64,000 nt of DNA from CAWELS01 sp964468205 (GTDB lineage: Bacteria > Acidobacteriota > Terriglobia > Bryobacterales > Bryobacteraceae), in contig CAYXVG010000015.1 in assembly GCA_964468205.1 (NCBI GenBank), forward strand, positions 56,364 through 120,363, given 5' to 3'. Every line of letters starts with the position of its first letter. The stretch's first letter is position 1. The translations under genes and the position numbers were made by a program. The notes beneath the pieces were generated by a model, which saw nothing but the letters and a program-made list of their open reading frames with translations, did no database searches and was not told the DNA's origin. Shown one piece after another: positions 1-8,735 of this stretch.

Positions 1-169
1 TTGCCGGCGCGTTCCGTTACACTCAATATTCGGATGGCGTTGACTCGTGTCCAGGGTTCTGCCGTCTTCCACTTAGAGACAGAGAGGGCCGGCGGACGCG
101 CGGTTGGCCGGTGACAATAATTCCATTCTCAACGTCTTACAAGTATCAGATTGAATTGGGAGGATCCCC
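1..169. other. Leader region upstream of the MoxR operon
   Basis: No gene is recognisable in these first 169 bases. The stretch ends in a good ribosome binding site (GGGAGGA, 158-164), six bases before the TTG start of the MoxR gene. I could not find a convincing paired -35/-10 promoter, so the operon promoter may lie here in a non-consensus form or further upstream, outside the window. Confidence 0.4.
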
Positions 170-1159
170 TTGGCCATCGATGTGAAAGAGATTGCCGCGA
201 AGGTGGAGCAGGAAAGCGCCGTGCTTGTACGGCTTCGCGCCGAGATACGCAAGGTTGTTGTGGGGCAGGAGTACCTGATCGAACGCCTCGTCCTAGCGCT
301 TCTCTCGAACAACCACGTGCTGATCGAAGGCGTTCCGGGGCTGGCGAAGACACTTTCGGTGACGACGCTCGCAAAGACGATTCGGGCTTCGTTCCAGCGC
401 ATCCAGTTCACTCCGGATTTGCTGCCGGCGGACCTGATCGGAACGCTGATCTATAACCCCAAGGATGGGGAATTCACGACGAAGAAAGGGCCGATCTTCG
501 CCAACATCGTGCTGGCGGACGAGATTAACCGGGCGCCGGCCAAGGTCCAGAGCGCGCTGCTCGAAGCGATGCAAGAGCGGCAGGTTACGATCGGCGAAGC
601 GAGCTACCCGCTCGACGAGCCGTTTCTCGTGCTCGCCACTCAGAACCCGATCGAACAGGAGGGCACCTATCCGCTGCCCGAGGCGCAGGTAGACCGGTTC
701 ATGCTCAAGCTGAAAGTCACCTATCCGAGCAAGGCGGAGGAGCACCAGATTTTGAAACGCATGGCGCGCTCCTCGCCGGATCTATCGGTGGAGCCGGTCA
801 TCGACCCGGCGGACATTTTGCGGCTGCGGAAGCTGGTGGACGAGATCTACATGGACGAGAAGATCGAGGAGTACATTGTCGATCTGGTGGAAGCGACCCG
901 GAATCCGGACCAGTACAAACTAGACATCGGCGATCTCATCCGCTACGGCGCGTCTCCCCGTGCCACCATCTACCTGGCCATGGCCGCGCGGGGCCACGCG
1001 ATGCTGGAAGGCCGCGGCTATGTGACACCGCAGGATGTGAAGACCATCGGCATGGATATCCTGCGCCACCGAGTGCTGCCCAGTTACGAGGCCGAGGCCG
1101 AGGGGAAGACTTCCGAAGACTTGGTCCGGCAGGTGTTTGACACGGTGGAAGTCCCGTAG
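170..1159 (+). CDS. MoxR family AAA+ ATPase
   Basis: A 329-residue AAA+ ATPase of the MoxR family. These ATPases act as chaperones for von Willebrand factor A (vWA) proteins, usually encoded next to them. The Walker A motif GVPGLAKT is at residues 54-61 and the Walker B motif VLADEIN at about 114-120; the sequence QNPIEQEGTYPLPEAQ (sensor 1 region) is also typical. It starts with TTG, supported by GGGAGGA six bases upstream. It is the first gene of an eight-gene cluster of DUF58 and Bat-type proteins, the classic MoxR context. Length matches the family. The client is presumably one or more of the downstream vWA proteins; that link is inferred from context. Confidence 0.95.
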   Translation: MAIDVKEIAAKVEQESAVLVRLRAEIRKVVVGQEYLIERLVLALLSNNHVLIEGVPGLAKTLSVTTLAKTIRASFQRIQFTPDLLPADLIGTLIYNPKDGEFTTKKGPIFANIVLADEINRAPAKVQSALLEAMQERQVTIGEASYPLDEPFLVLATQNPIEQEGTYPLPEAQVDRFMLKLKVTYPSKAEEHQILKRMARSSPDLSVEPVIDPADILRLRKLVDEIYMDEKIEEYIVDLVEATRNPDQYKLDIGDLIRYGASPRATIYLAMAARGHAMLEGRGYVTPQDVKTIGMDILRHRVLPSYEAEAEGKTSEDLVRQVFDTVEVP

Positions 1160-1190
1160 CCGGGGGCTTGGCGACCTTTGCGGATTAGGC

Positions 1191-2117
1191 ATGAAAAGGA
1201 TAACGGACTCAAGCGGAGAAACGGTCTCCGGCGGTTCCGGGCGGCTCCCGAGGGAGCTTGCCAAGAAGATCCGGTATCTGCAGATCTACACCACCAAGGC
1301 CGTCAATGACGTGCTGGCGGGGGAATACCATAGCGTGTTCAAGGGCCGCGGCATGGAGTTCGACGAGGTGCGGGAGTACACGCCGGGCGACGAGATTCGC
1401 ACCATCGATTGGAACGTGACAGCCCGCATGGGGCACCCGTTCGTGAAGCGCTACGTCGAGGAACGGGAGCTGACGGTGATGTTTCTGGTGGATCTTTCGG
1501 CCTCGGGCGCCTTTGGAAGCCGCGAGAAGCTTAAGAACGAGGTGGCGGCGGAATTGTGCGCGCTGCTCGCGTTTTCGGCCATCAAGAACAACGATAAGGT
1601 TGGGCTGATCGTCTTCACCGATTCGGTGGAACTCTACATCCCGCCGAACAAGGGGGTGACACACGTGCTCCGGCTGATTCGCGACGTGCTGAGCTTCCGG
1701 CCGCGGCAGTCGCGCACTGACATCGCCGGGGCGCTCGACTTTCTCGGACGGATCACGCACCGCCGCGCGGTGGTTTTCCTGGTGTCGGACTTCCTGGCCA
1801 CCGGCTACGAAAAGCGGCTGCGCATTGCGGCACGGCGGCACGACCTGATCGCCGTCTCGATCACCGATCCGCGCGAACGGGAACTGCCCAACGCCGGCCT
1901 GATCGACCTCGAGGACGCCGAGACTGGAGAAGTGGTGACGGTGGATACGGGAAGCGAGGCGTCAAGACGGCAGTACGCCGTGCTGGGCAAGAAGCGTGAC
2001 GCGAAGCTGCGCGAGACGTTCACCTCGACCGGCATTGACCATATTCGGGTCGTGAGCGGCAAGGACTACGTGCGGAACCTGGTCTCGTTCTTCCGGATGC
2101 GGGAGGGGCGGCCGTGA
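1191..2117 (+). CDS. DUF58 domain protein (vWA-like)
   Basis: About 308 residues, a DUF58 protein of the kind nearly always encoded directly after MoxR. The signature GRGMEFDEVREYTPGDE followed by IDWN is clear in the N-terminal third, and a vWA-like core follows with the metal-site-like sequence DLSAS. I chose the ATG at 1191. An in-frame ATG at 1137 would overlap the end of moxR and adds an arginine-rich tail with no family similarity. The gene ends in a GTGA overlap with the next gene, so translation is probably coupled. Molecular function is unknown; a partner or client of MoxR is the usual inference. Confidence 0.9.
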   Translation: MKRITDSSGETVSGGSGRLPRELAKKIRYLQIYTTKAVNDVLAGEYHSVFKGRGMEFDEVREYTPGDEIRTIDWNVTARMGHPFVKRYVEERELTVMFLVDLSASGAFGSREKLKNEVAAELCALLAFSAIKNNDKVGLIVFTDSVELYIPPNKGVTHVLRLIRDVLSFRPRQSRTDIAGALDFLGRITHRRAVVFLVSDFLATGYEKRLRIAARRHDLIAVSITDPRERELPNAGLIDLEDAETGEVVTVDTGSEASRRQYAVLGKKRDAKLRETFTSTGIDHIRVVSGKDYVRNLVSFFRMREGRP

Positions 2118-3127
2118 GGGCTCCGTGCGGAGCGTCCGGTGAGAGGACGGCGCCGCGGGCTGGATGGTGTGCCCTCCCGATCTTACTGCTGCTCATGATC
2201 AGCGCCTGCGGCGGGGGGGAGCCGGAGCAGAAATACGCTGTTACCAGAACTTACGAGAGCGGCGGTGCGGTTGTTACGATAAAGGTCGACCGGACAGAGA
2301 TTTCGGTTGCCGACTCCGTCGAGGTGGTCCTTGAAGCGCTCGTTCCCGAGGGCGTTGATCTTACGTTTCCGCCGAAAGAGGCAAAGCTGGGCGAGTTTAC
2401 CTTCGTCCGGAGCTCCAGTGCTGTTCCACAACTTCTCGAGGGCGACCGGGTGCTGGTCCGCCATACCCTTGAACTCGAGCCTTTCCTGCCGGGCGATTAC
2501 GAGATTCCGAGCCTCGAAATCAAAGTGGGGGAGGAGACGTCGATCAAGACAGAGCCCGTGAGCGTAACGGTTGCGTCGGTGCTCCCCGGCGACGCGGAGG
2601 AGGCCGATATCAAGGACATCGCTCCGCCGGTGTCACTTCCCGGCCTCGTTCCGTGGGTGTGGGCCGCTCTTGCCGCGGCGCTCGTGGCGGCAATTGGCGG
2701 GTACTTATGGTGGCGGCGGCGTAAGAAGTTCGAGACGGAAGAGGCGCCGCCCCCACCCCACGAGGTCGCGCTGAAAGCGATGCGCGAGTTGATGAAAGAG
2801 GGATTGATCGAGAAGGGCGAGGCAAAGCTCTTCTACCTCCGGATATCTGCCATACTCCGGCACTACATCGAAGACCGGTTCGGCTTACACGCCCCGGAGC
2901 GGACGACGGAGGAGTTTCTCCACGACCTTCAGAGGGACGGCCGGCTGAACGAAGCTCAGAAGGCGCTGCTCCGTGAATTTCTCATGCACTGCGACATCGT
3001 GAAGTTCGCGGAGTATCAACCCGAGCGCGCGGAGATCGAGGAAACCATCAACACCTGCGCTCAGTTCATCGCCGAAACGAAACTCGCGCAGTCCGAGGCG
3101 CCGGTGGCTGGGGGAGGCGAGACGTAG
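2114..3127 (+). CDS. Bat-operon lipoprotein with one membrane span (DUF4381-like C-terminus)
   Basis: A 337-residue predicted lipoprotein starting with GTG in a GTGA overlap with the DUF58 stop. The N-terminal segment ends in a lipobox (LLMISAC). A beta-rich domain of about 130 residues follows, then a single membrane span around residues 178-195 closed by WWRRRKK, then a charged, helical, probably cytoplasmic C-terminal region. A beta domain, one span and a short helical cytoplasmic tail resemble DUF4381 and the tail of BatD proteins. It lies between DUF58 and BatA, where such proteins commonly occur. A structural role in a MoxR/Bat membrane complex is inferred, not shown. Confidence 0.75.
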   Translation: MRAPCGASGERTAPRAGWCALPILLLLMISACGGGEPEQKYAVTRTYESGGAVVTIKVDRTEISVADSVEVVLEALVPEGVDLTFPPKEAKLGEFTFVRSSSAVPQLLEGDRVLVRHTLELEPFLPGDYEIPSLEIKVGEETSIKTEPVSVTVASVLPGDAEEADIKDIAPPVSLPGLVPWVWAALAAALVAAIGGYLWWRRRKKFETEEAPPPPHEVALKAMRELMKEGLIEKGEAKLFYLRISAILRHYIEDRFGLHAPERTTEEFLHDLQRDGRLNEAQKALLREFLMHCDIVKFAEYQPERAEIEETINTCAQFIAETKLAQSEAPVAGGGET

Positions 3128-3130
3128 AGT

Positions 3131-4183
3131 ATGTTCCGCTTTGAATCCCCCTGGATGTTCTTGCTGCTGGCCTTGATCCCGGTCCTGGTTTACTGGCAGT
3201 CCCGAGGCAAGTCGCGGCCAGCGGTGCGCTTCTCCTCTACCGCCGATGCCGGACAACTCGGCGGCTCGCTGCGGCAGAGCCTAGCCTGGCTCCCTCTTGC
3301 GCTGCGCGTTCTGGCGCTGACGGCCCTGGTGATCGCCCTGGCGCGGCCGCAGATGGGAACGGAGCGCGTGCGGGACGTGAGCCACGGCATTGCCATCGAG
3401 ATGGTGGTGGACCGTTCAAGCAGCATGTCGGCAGAGTTCAATTACCGGGGCCAGCGGGTGAACCGCCTGGACGTGGCCCTACGCCTATTCGAGGACTTCG
3501 TCAAAGGAGGCGGCGGGCTTGGGGGCCGGCCGTCGGACCTGATCGGGCTCATCACGTTCGCCCGCTATCCGGATACGATCTGCCCGTTGACGCTCGACCA
3601 CGACACGCTCGTGAACTTCCTGCCCACCGTGCGACTGGTGCAACAGCAGAGCGAGGACGGTACCGCCATCGGCGATGCCGTCGCGCTTGCCGCGGCCCGT
3701 TTGCGCACAGCCGAGGAAGCGCTGGATGAGCAAGTCGAAGCGAGCCGCGACTACGAGATTAAGAGCAAGATCATCATCCTGCTCACCGACGGTGAGAACA
3801 ACGCCGGGAAGCGGTCTGTGGAGGAGGCGGCGCAGTTGGCCGCTGATTGGGGTATCAAGATCTACGCCATCGGTATTGGCAGCACCGGCGCCACGACGAT
3901 CCGGACCCCGCTCGGGACTTACTCGGTACCCCTCGGCCGCGGCGTGGACACCGAGGCCTTGCAGAAGCTGGCGGAGGTGACCGGCGGCGTCTACCGGGTG
4001 GCCGACGACGCGCGGGCGCTCGAGGCCGTCTACGAGGAGATCGACGGGCTGGAAAAGAGCGAGATCGAGTCAACACGCTTTTTGGATTACCGCGAGATGT
4101 TTCCTCGATTCGCGGTGGCGGGTCTGGTTTTGCTGCTGCTGGAGGTCCTGCTGGGTGGCACTCTCTTCAGGAGGCTGCCATGA
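3131..4183 (+). CDS. BatA-like vWA domain membrane protein
   Basis: A 350-residue protein with the BatA layout: N-terminal membrane segments (about residues 5-20 and 57-75), a vWA domain with the metal-site motif DRSSS and the later TDGENNAG, and a C-terminal membrane span near residue 330. It follows the lipoprotein gene after only 3 bases and overlaps the next gene by ATGA. Bat proteins were named from Bacteroides aerotolerance work, but their biochemical role is unsettled. The vWA metal-site residues look intact, so divalent metal-dependent protein binding is likely. Confidence 0.9.
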   Translation: MFRFESPWMFLLLALIPVLVYWQSRGKSRPAVRFSSTADAGQLGGSLRQSLAWLPLALRVLALTALVIALARPQMGTERVRDVSHGIAIEMVVDRSSSMSAEFNYRGQRVNRLDVALRLFEDFVKGGGGLGGRPSDLIGLITFARYPDTICPLTLDHDTLVNFLPTVRLVQQQSEDGTAIGDAVALAAARLRTAEEALDEQVEASRDYEIKSKIIILLTDGENNAGKRSVEEAAQLAADWGIKIYAIGIGSTGATTIRTPLGTYSVPLGRGVDTEALQKLAEVTGGVYRVADDARALEAVYEEIDGLEKSEIESTRFLDYREMFPRFAVAGLVLLLLEVLLGGTLFRRLP

Positions 4184-5193
4184 ACGAGATGCGATGGCTC
4201 GCCCTGGAGCGGCTCAACCTGCTGTGGCTGATCCCGCTGCTTATTGCCATCTACTTTTTTGCAGCCAACCGGAGGAAGAAGGCGCTGGAGCAATTCGCGG
4301 ACGCCGAACTACTCGGCAAGATCACCCTCGGGGTGAACCACAGCCGCCGGATCTGGAAGGCTGCGCTGGTGGTTGCCGCCTTCACTTTCGTGGCGCTGGG
4401 GTTGGCGCGGCCGGCCTGGAATCCGGTGGAGGAAGAGGTGGAGCGGCGCGGGCGGGACGTGGTGTTCCTGCTGGACGTCTCCCGCAGCATGCTGGCGGAA
4501 GATCTGGCGCCGAACCGCCTGGAACGCGCGAAGCTAGCAATTCTCGATGGAGTGGAGCGGCTGCAGGGAGACCGGGTGGCCCTGGTCGTTTTTGCTGGAA
4601 CGGCGGTGGTGAAATGCCCACTCACCCACGACTATGGCTTCTTCCGGATGGCGCTCGAGAATGCCTCGCCCGACAGCGTCTCCCGCGGTGGGACCCTCAT
4701 CGGCGACGCCCTGCGCACGGTGATGGATCAGGTCTTCGACAACCAGGCGCGCGGCCACCGCGATGTGGTTCTCATCACAGACGGGGAGGATCACGAGAGC
4801 TTTCCGGTGGAAGCCGCCGGGAAACTGGGGGAGTTGGATGTGCGTCTGATTGCAATAGGGCTTGGCGACGAGAACCAGGGCCGGCGGATTCCGGTCACCG
4901 GCCCTAACGGACAGCGGGCCTTCATCACTTATCAAGGTCAGGAAGTGTGGTCGAAGCTCGATGCCGACACCCTTCGTAAAATGGTAAATGCAACGCCCGG
5001 CGGGCGGTATCTGAACGTGGCGACCGGGGCGATCGACTTCGGCGACGTTTACCAGCGCCTGATCGCCAGCGCCGGGAAGACCGAGTTGGGGACTGCGATC
5101 TACGAGCGGTTCGAGGAAAAATTTCAGATCTTTCTCGGTTTTGCGTTTCTGCTGCTATGCGTGGATTTGGTACTCCGCGAGCGGCGGAGCTAG
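4180..5193 (+). CDS. BatB-like vWA domain membrane protein
   Basis: About 337 residues and a paralogue of the preceding BatA-like protein. Two N-terminal membrane segments flank a basic loop, and a vWA domain follows with intact metal-site motif DVSRS and the later TDGEDHES. A C-terminal membrane span (FLGFAFLLLCVDLVL) closes the protein. The start is the ATG at 4180, backed by a strong AGGAGG at 4169-4174 and overlapping the BatA stop (ATGA). The same frame stays open upstream to 3847, but that part is only the shadow of batA. The gene lies at the usual BatB position in the A-B-C-D-E order. Confidence 0.9.
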   Translation: MNEMRWLALERLNLLWLIPLLIAIYFFAANRRKKALEQFADAELLGKITLGVNHSRRIWKAALVVAAFTFVALGLARPAWNPVEEEVERRGRDVVFLLDVSRSMLAEDLAPNRLERAKLAILDGVERLQGDRVALVVFAGTAVVKCPLTHDYGFFRMALENASPDSVSRGGTLIGDALRTVMDQVFDNQARGHRDVVLITDGEDHESFPVEAAGKLGELDVRLIAIGLGDENQGRRIPVTGPNGQRAFITYQGQEVWSKLDADTLRKMVNATPGGRYLNVATGAIDFGDVYQRLIASAGKTELGTAIYERFEEKFQIFLGFAFLLLCVDLVLRERRS

Positions 5194-5201
5194 CGAGTTG
5201 T

Positions 5202-6005
5202 ATGAGCACATGGAATAGCGTTGCAACTGTCCTGGTGGTAGCCGTGCTAGCGGCCGTTCCCTTGGCGCACGCCCAATCGGCGCGATCGCTCGTGAAGGAC
5301 GGTAATGAAGCATACGAGCGCGAGCGGTATGGCGAAGCCATGAACTCCTATCAGGCCGCGGCGGACGAGTTGCCGGAATCGGCGGAGATCTGGTTCAACA
5401 AGGGCGACGCCCTCTTCCAGCAAGGCCAGTATGAGGAAGCGATGAGGGCTTACGAGCAGGCGGCCGTACTCAGCGACGACCGGAAGCTGAGCGCCTGGAG
5501 CAAGTACAACCAGGGCAATGCGGCGTTCCGGCAGGCGATGGAGTCCGCCCAAACGAACCCGCAGGCCGCTATTAAGGGACTCGAGGAGAGCGTGCAACTC
5601 TACCAGGACGCTCTGCGCGCGAGCGATACGCTCGATGATTCGCGGCACAACATCGAAGTCGCGCGCCGGGCCATCGAGAGGCTCCGGCTCCTCGATCAAC
5701 AACAGCAACAGAGCGACCAAGACCAGGAACAGAACGAACAAGATCAGAAGGAGAACCAGCAGCAACAACAGCAGCCGGGCGGCGAGCAGCAAGAGGATCA
5801 GAGCGAGCAGAACCAGCAAGGCCAGCAGGAGCAGCAAGAGGAGCAGCAAGAACAGCAACAGGCTCAGGGCCAGGAAGAAGAACAAGAAGAGGCGCAACAG
5901 GCCGGCGAAGAGGCCGCAGACATCTTGGAAGAAGAACGGGAGAATCGACGCCAGCGCCGGTTGCAGCAAGCCGCTGGATCGAGAGCAGTGGAGAAAGACT
6001 GGTGA
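5202..6005 (+). CDS. BatC-like TPR protein with Gln/Glu-rich tail
   Basis: About 267 residues. A signal peptide (TVLVVAVLAAVPLAHAQ) leads into roughly three TPR units (residues 25-160) and then a low-complexity region of about 80 residues made almost only of Q, E, D and N. The start is taken as the ATG at 5202; an upstream in-frame ATG at 5157 lies inside batB and would bury the signal peptide. TPR plus charged or polar tail is the usual BatC form. It is exported or periplasmic by its signal and probably acts as a scaffold for BatA and BatB. It ends in a GTGA overlap with batD. Confidence 0.85.
   Translation: MSTWNSVATVLVVAVLAAVPLAHAQSARSLVKDGNEAYERERYGEAMNSYQAAADELPESAEIWFNKGDALFQQGQYEEAMRAYEQAAVLSDDRKLSAWSKYNQGNAAFRQAMESAQTNPQAAIKGLEESVQLYQDALRASDTLDDSRHNIEVARRAIERLRLLDQQQQQSDQDQEQNEQDQKENQQQQQQPGGEQQEDQSEQNQQGQQEQQEEQQEQQQAQGQEEEQEEAQQAGEEAADILEEERENRRQRRLQQAAGSRAVEKDW
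5696..5935 (+). repeat. CAG/CAA/GAG low-complexity tract inside batC
   Basis: An imperfect trinucleotide-rich tract (CAA, CAG, GAG, GAA) encoding the Gln/Glu-rich tail of the BatC-like protein. Read on the other strand it gives a long poly-leucine open frame, which is an artefact. The codons are mixed rather than a pure repeat, so the amino-acid composition is probably selected. Confidence 0.8.
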
Positions 6006-7903
6006 GGGCTCGCCGGATTCGCGAAAGTTTGCCAGGCAGTTCCGCCCGCGGGTGGAGTTTTCCCCGCCTCCAGTTGATCCTCCTTGCCGCGCTCGCGCTA
6101 AGCGTTCCCGCGGCCGCGCAGGAGCTCTCAGCCCAGGCGCTGGTGGGGAAGGAGATCGTGATGGTCGGCGAACCCTTCGCCTTCCAGATCCGGCTCGATG
6201 GGAGCGAGTCCCCCGATCCGCTCGACCTCGGCGCTCCGGACGGCTTCAGTGTGCAGGAGCTTGGGGGATCCCAGAACAGCAGCACTTCGGTGACGATCGT
6301 CAACGGGAAGATGAGCCGGGTGGTCAAGAAGGGCTACATCTTCAACTACCGCCTCACCGCGAAGCGCGCCGGAGAGTTAGTGATTCCCTCGGTGATTATT
6401 ACCGCCGAGGGGAAGTCCGTACGTACGAACCCGGTGCAGATTCGGGCTATTCCGCCCCAGGAAAGCGACGACTTCAAACTGCGGCTTTCGTTTTCCGAGA
6501 ACCGGGTCTACTTGGGACAGCCATTTTTGATGACAGTGACCTGGTACGTCGGGCGGGACGTCCGCAGCTTCGAGATGAACGTTCCCGTGCTGGACGACGA
6601 ACGGCTGCAGTTCGACGATCCGGAGATTCAACCCGACCCGGACCGCCACCTTCAGATCGCGGTAAATGGCGAACAGATTATCGCGGAAAAAGGCCGCGGC
6701 GCGCTGGAGGGACGCGATTTCCTGACAGTGCAATTTCAGAAGATTGTTGTTCCACTCAAGGCTGGCGCATTCACGGTTCCTGCGGCGACGGTGGCCGGCC
6801 AGGCAGTCCGTGGATACCAGCGGCGGCGGAGCGTCTTCGACGATTTCTTCAGCGACGATGCGTTCGGTTTCGGACGCCAGGCCGTACTCGAGAATTTCGT
6901 TGCGCCATCCAACCGCACGACCCTCGAAGTGCTGGAGGTGCCGGCCGCTGGACGTCCGCCGAATTTCAGCGGCCTGATCGGCGACTTCCGGATCAAGGCC
7001 GCGGCGAATCCGACTGAAGTCAATGTCGGCGACCCGATCACTCTCAACGTGGAGTTGTCCGGGCCCAGCTACCTCGGCCATGTCGAGTTGCCGCGGCTGA
7101 CCGAGCAGCCTTTACTGGCACAAAATTTCAAGGTTCCGCAGGACCGCGCTTCGGGCGTCGTCAGCGGGCACGTCAAGAGATTCACCCAAACCCTCCGCGC
7201 CCGGCACTCCGGCGTCACGGAGATTCCACCGATCGAACTCGCCTATTTCAACCCGAAGACAGGCAACTATGAGGTGGCCCGAAGCGAGCCGATTCCTCTC
7301 AGCGTCAGCGGAACCCGGGTGCTGACGGCGAGCGACGCTGAAGGTCTGGACGAGCCGGTTGTCTCGGGCAGCGCGCTCGAATCCGCAGAAGGGGGCATCG
7401 GCGCGAATTTCGACGGGCCAGAGGCGTTGGTGAGCGAGGCCTATGGGCCGGCGGCGTGGCTCGGAAATCCGGCTTGGCTGGCTGGTCTGGCACTGCCGCC
7501 GGTGGCGTTTCTGGCAATGCTTTCGCTATCGCTCTATGGGCGCTGGAAGGATGCCAACCCCACGGAACGCCGGGCCAGACAGGCGTTCCGAATACTGCGA
7601 AAGCAGATTTCCCGATTTGCGCCCGCCGATACCGACGAGTTCTACGCATCCGCGCTGGACGGGCTGCGAACATACCTTGGAGCTAAGTTGAACCGGACGG
7701 CCGGCTCGCTCACCTTTGCCGACGCGAGTCCGGCCCTCGAGAGCCGGGGGGCGTCGAAGGAGACGATTCGCGAGCTGAAGCGGCTCTTCGACCGCTGCGA
7801 GGCCGGCCGCTACGCCGGCTCCGCGTTCGGCGCCGAAGACCCGGCGGAGATACGGGAGGCCATTCTCGAGACGGGCCGCAAGCTGGAAGGAGAGCTCAGA
7901 TGA
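6002..7903 (+). CDS. BatD-like protein
   Basis: A 633-residue BatD family protein starting with GTG in a GTGA overlap with batC. It has a signal peptide (LQLILLAALALSVPAAAQ, about residues 24-41), several beta-sandwich repeats, one strong C-terminal membrane span near residues 495-515 (GLALPPVAFLAMLSLSLY) and a helical cytoplasmic tail. BatD has a large exported part anchored by one span and is thought to work with the BatA/B vWA proteins; mechanism is unknown. Its length is typical. It ends in an ATGA overlap with batE. Confidence 0.9.
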   Translation: MRARRIRESLPGSSARGWSFPRLQLILLAALALSVPAAAQELSAQALVGKEIVMVGEPFAFQIRLDGSESPDPLDLGAPDGFSVQELGGSQNSSTSVTIVNGKMSRVVKKGYIFNYRLTAKRAGELVIPSVIITAEGKSVRTNPVQIRAIPPQESDDFKLRLSFSENRVYLGQPFLMTVTWYVGRDVRSFEMNVPVLDDERLQFDDPEIQPDPDRHLQIAVNGEQIIAEKGRGALEGRDFLTVQFQKIVVPLKAGAFTVPAATVAGQAVRGYQRRRSVFDDFFSDDAFGFGRQAVLENFVAPSNRTTLEVLEVPAAGRPPNFSGLIGDFRIKAAANPTEVNVGDPITLNVELSGPSYLGHVELPRLTEQPLLAQNFKVPQDRASGVVSGHVKRFTQTLRARHSGVTEIPPIELAYFNPKTGNYEVARSEPIPLSVSGTRVLTASDAEGLDEPVVSGSALESAEGGIGANFDGPEALVSEAYGPAAWLGNPAWLAGLALPPVAFLAMLSLSLYGRWKDANPTERRARQAFRILRKQISRFAPADTDEFYASALDGLRTYLGAKLNRTAGSLTFADASPALESRGASKETIRELKRLFDRCEAGRYAGSAFGAEDPAEIREAILETGRKLEGELR

Positions 7904-8712
7904 AAGGCCGCGCTTCGATTGCCGTGCTGATTCTGCTGGCCGCGCTTCCTGCTCTGCCGATGAGTATCGAGGAGCGTGTCGATCTGTTCAACGAAGCGAA
8001 TGCGCTGTTCCGGGAGGCGAACGAAGCCTCGACGCAGAATCCGGCCGAGGCCCGCGAGTTGTACCGCCGGGCCGCGCTGCGCTACGAACGGATCGCCCGG
8101 GAGGGTAATATACAGAACGGCAAGCTCTTCTACAACATCGGTAATGCCTATTTCCGCGCGGAAGATCTCGGCCGAGCCATCCTCTACTACCGCCGTGCCA
8201 AGCTGTTTATGCCGGACAATGCCAATCTGTTACAGAACCTTCAGTTCGCCCGGAGCCGGCGCCTCGACCGCTTCGAAGAGACCGAGGAGATGAAGATTCT
8301 GCGGACGCTGTTGTTTTGGCACTACGACCTTGCGCCCGGCGTCCGGAGCACGATCTTCCTGGTCTTCTCGGGCGTCTTTTGGATCGCCGCCGCCATCCGT
8401 CTGCGGCGGGGCGAGTTGATTCCAAAATGGCTGTTGCTCGCGAGCGGGCTTCTGTCAGCGCTCTTCTTTGGATCGCTGCTGGCGGACAGCACCGCCGGCG
8501 CGGGCCGCAACAGCGGAGTTATCATCGCGCAACAGGTGGTGGCGCGCAAGGGGGACGGCAACTCCTATGAACCCAGCTTCACGGAACCGCTCCACGCCGG
8601 CACCGAGTTCCGGCTGGGCGAGGAGCGCGAGGAATGGCTGCAGGTAGAGCTTCCCGACGGCCGCCGCTGCTGGATACCGGTGGATGCGGCGGCGCTTGTG
8701 GGCAGAATCTAG
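7900..8712 (+). CDS. BatE-like TPR and SH3-like protein
   Basis: A 270-residue BatE-like protein. A signal peptide is followed by TPR-type helices (residues 25-125, including YNIGNAYFRAEDLGRAILYYRRA), two membrane spans (about 148-165 and 175-195) and a C-terminal SH3-like domain ending in WLQVELPDGRRCWIPVDA. This TPR, two-span, SH3 order is characteristic of BatE. It is the last gene of the cluster and its stop lies only 23 bases from the end of the convergent gene on the minus strand. Confidence 0.85.
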   Translation: MKGRASIAVLILLAALPALPMSIEERVDLFNEANALFREANEASTQNPAEARELYRRAALRYERIAREGNIQNGKLFYNIGNAYFRAEDLGRAILYYRRAKLFMPDNANLLQNLQFARSRRLDRFEETEEMKILRTLLFWHYDLAPGVRSTIFLVFSGVFWIAAAIRLRRGELIPKWLLLASGLLSALFFGSLLADSTAGAGRNSGVIIAQQVVARKGDGNSYEPSFTEPLHAGTEFRLGEEREEWLQVELPDGRRCWIPVDAAALVGRI

Positions 8713-8735
8713 CCCGCTGCGGCCCCCCCTAAATG

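Noticed and set aside
5247..5969. Long leucine-rich open frame on the minus strand.
   Set aside because: It is the antisense of the Gln/Glu-rich tail of the BatC-like gene; its composition is an artefact of the CAG/CAA tract.
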